Assembly (NCBI GenBank): GCA_964036045.1
Contig: OZ038392.1
Coordinates: 39,780,806-39,844,805 of the forward strand
Length of the DNA stretch: 64,000 nt
Origin: Eutreptiella sp. 'Long Island Sound 2002'
Taxonomy: Eukaryota; Euglenozoa; Euglenophyceae; Eutreptiales; Eutreptiaceae
Direction of reading: 5' to 3'
The notes under the pieces were generated by a model. It was not told where the DNA came from and did not search any database. It saw only the letters and a list, made by a program, of their open reading frames with translations. A program made the translations under genes and the position numbers. The number at the start of each line of letters is the position of its first letter. Position 1 is the first letter of the stretch. Shown here piece by piece: positions 63,441 through 64,000 of this stretch.

Positions 63441-63470
<30 letters not shown>
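63234..63470. repeat. Compound (AT)n then (ATGT)n microsatellite
   Basis: About 40 AT units to 63316, GCC, a second short AT run, then about 35 ATGT units. The long Tyr/Ile and His/Thr/Tyr ORFs on both strands here are by-products. Confidence 0.97.
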
Positions 63471-63471
<1 letters not shown>

Positions 63472-64000
63472 TCTTTAACCAGTTCCACATCTTCGATGCC
63501 TCACAGGGTAAAGGTAGGAAAGTTCAACAATCAACGACATCAGGGTAGACAGAAGTGGTAGTCAGGGAAAGGGTTCAGGTACAGTTACAATAATAGGGGC
63601 ACCTGCTCCTCTCTCCAAGTAGGTAGGATTCAATCCACTACGGTTTCTACTCCTTTTCAGGTTTCGACAGAATACGATGTCGGAAGGAGACTAGGAGTCA
63701 GTCGGACGCCTCCCTGCTGGGGGGGCTCAGAGGAGAATCCATCAAGCTGGAGTTCATCTCCCTGGGGTTCCATCATGGGAATATCAGGTGGTCAATGGGG
63801 TATTCAACCTGGGGTACTAAATGGGGTTCTTCAACGGGGACCAAAAAGTCAAAAAGGTGGGGTACAATCAGGGTGGTGGACAGGTTCCCCTCCCAGATGT
63901 CCGGGTCCGGGCTGGGGACGGATTTATCACAGGGGTCGCTGGAGGCGGAGACGGCACCGGGGTGACCCCTGCCCCGCCGGCAGTCGATGTACAGCACCGC
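63471..64000. other. Window end: possible partial minus-strand coding sequence
   Basis: From the window edge to 63773 the minus strand is open for about 75 codons with DCRRGRGHPGAVSASSDPCD and LFDFLVPVEEPHLVPQVEY. Similar composition continues past the stop. It could be a decayed retroelement or an exon cut by the window edge. No domain recognised. Confidence 0.25.

Noticed and set aside
63057-63548. Long Tyr/Ile and His/Thr/Tyr ORFs
   Set aside because: They are translations of the (AT)n and (ATGT)n microsatellites.

Overview
This window is eukaryotic nuclear DNA, most likely from a single-celled alga or other protist. Every gene I could reconstruct with confidence is intron-containing, with GT-AG introns of about 0.3-2 kb, or is a single large exon. 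There are no operons, no tRNA or rRNA genes, and most of the window is tandem or interspersed repeats. All five confident genes lie on the + strand, and every confident acceptor has a G after the AG (AG|G). This fits a dinoflagellate-like or related alga, but the sequence does not fix the lineage.

Layout. 1-4.7 kb: two back-to-back minisatellites (49-bp and 19-bp units). 4.8-5.3 kb: terminal exon of a ThrE-type multi-pass membrane transporter. 6.5-8.5 kb: old copies of a repeat family that forms a 5.8-kb tandem array at 45.1-50.9 kb. 9.2-10.4 kb: degenerate TGCACAC-type repeats. 10.5-12.4 kb: a single-exon gene for a nuclear protein with two U1-type C2H2 zinc fingers, two HMG-box-like segments and a long Arg-Glu repeat. 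16.3-18.3 kb: decayed coding sequence. 20.3-25.7 kb: a five-exon gene whose exons together rebuild a complete extended PHD (ePHD) zinc finger. 26-34 kb: repeat-rich DNA with a Ty3/gypsy reverse-transcriptase fragment, a possible tRNA-derived SINE and inverted-repeat elements. 34.6-39.6 kb: a four-exon OB-fold plus METTL25/RRNAD1-type methyltransferase gene. 42.9-45 kb: a 446-bp tandem duplication. 51.5-57.6 kb: a four-exon FkbM-family methyltransferase with an N-terminal secretory signal. 57.6-64 kb: mostly non-coding, with another inverted-repeat element, a 48-bp tandem repeat and large AT/ATGT microsatellites.

The genes look functionally independent: chromatin or RNA binding (ePHD, U1-zinc-finger/HMG), cytosolic or nuclear methyl transfer (METTL25-like), secretory-pathway methyl transfer (FkbM) and membrane transport (ThrE). 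The most unusual signals are in the repeats. Several inverted-repeat elements have arms that contain long C/G homopolymer tracts, and two of them share one decayed coding motif. The 1.15-kb tandem array carries a recurrent hairpin around telomere-like CCCTA sequence. Both large minisatellites have unit lengths of 1 modulo 3, so they give very long ORFs with the same periodic peptide in every frame. Splice models come from reading the sequence by eye; no database search or transcript was available.
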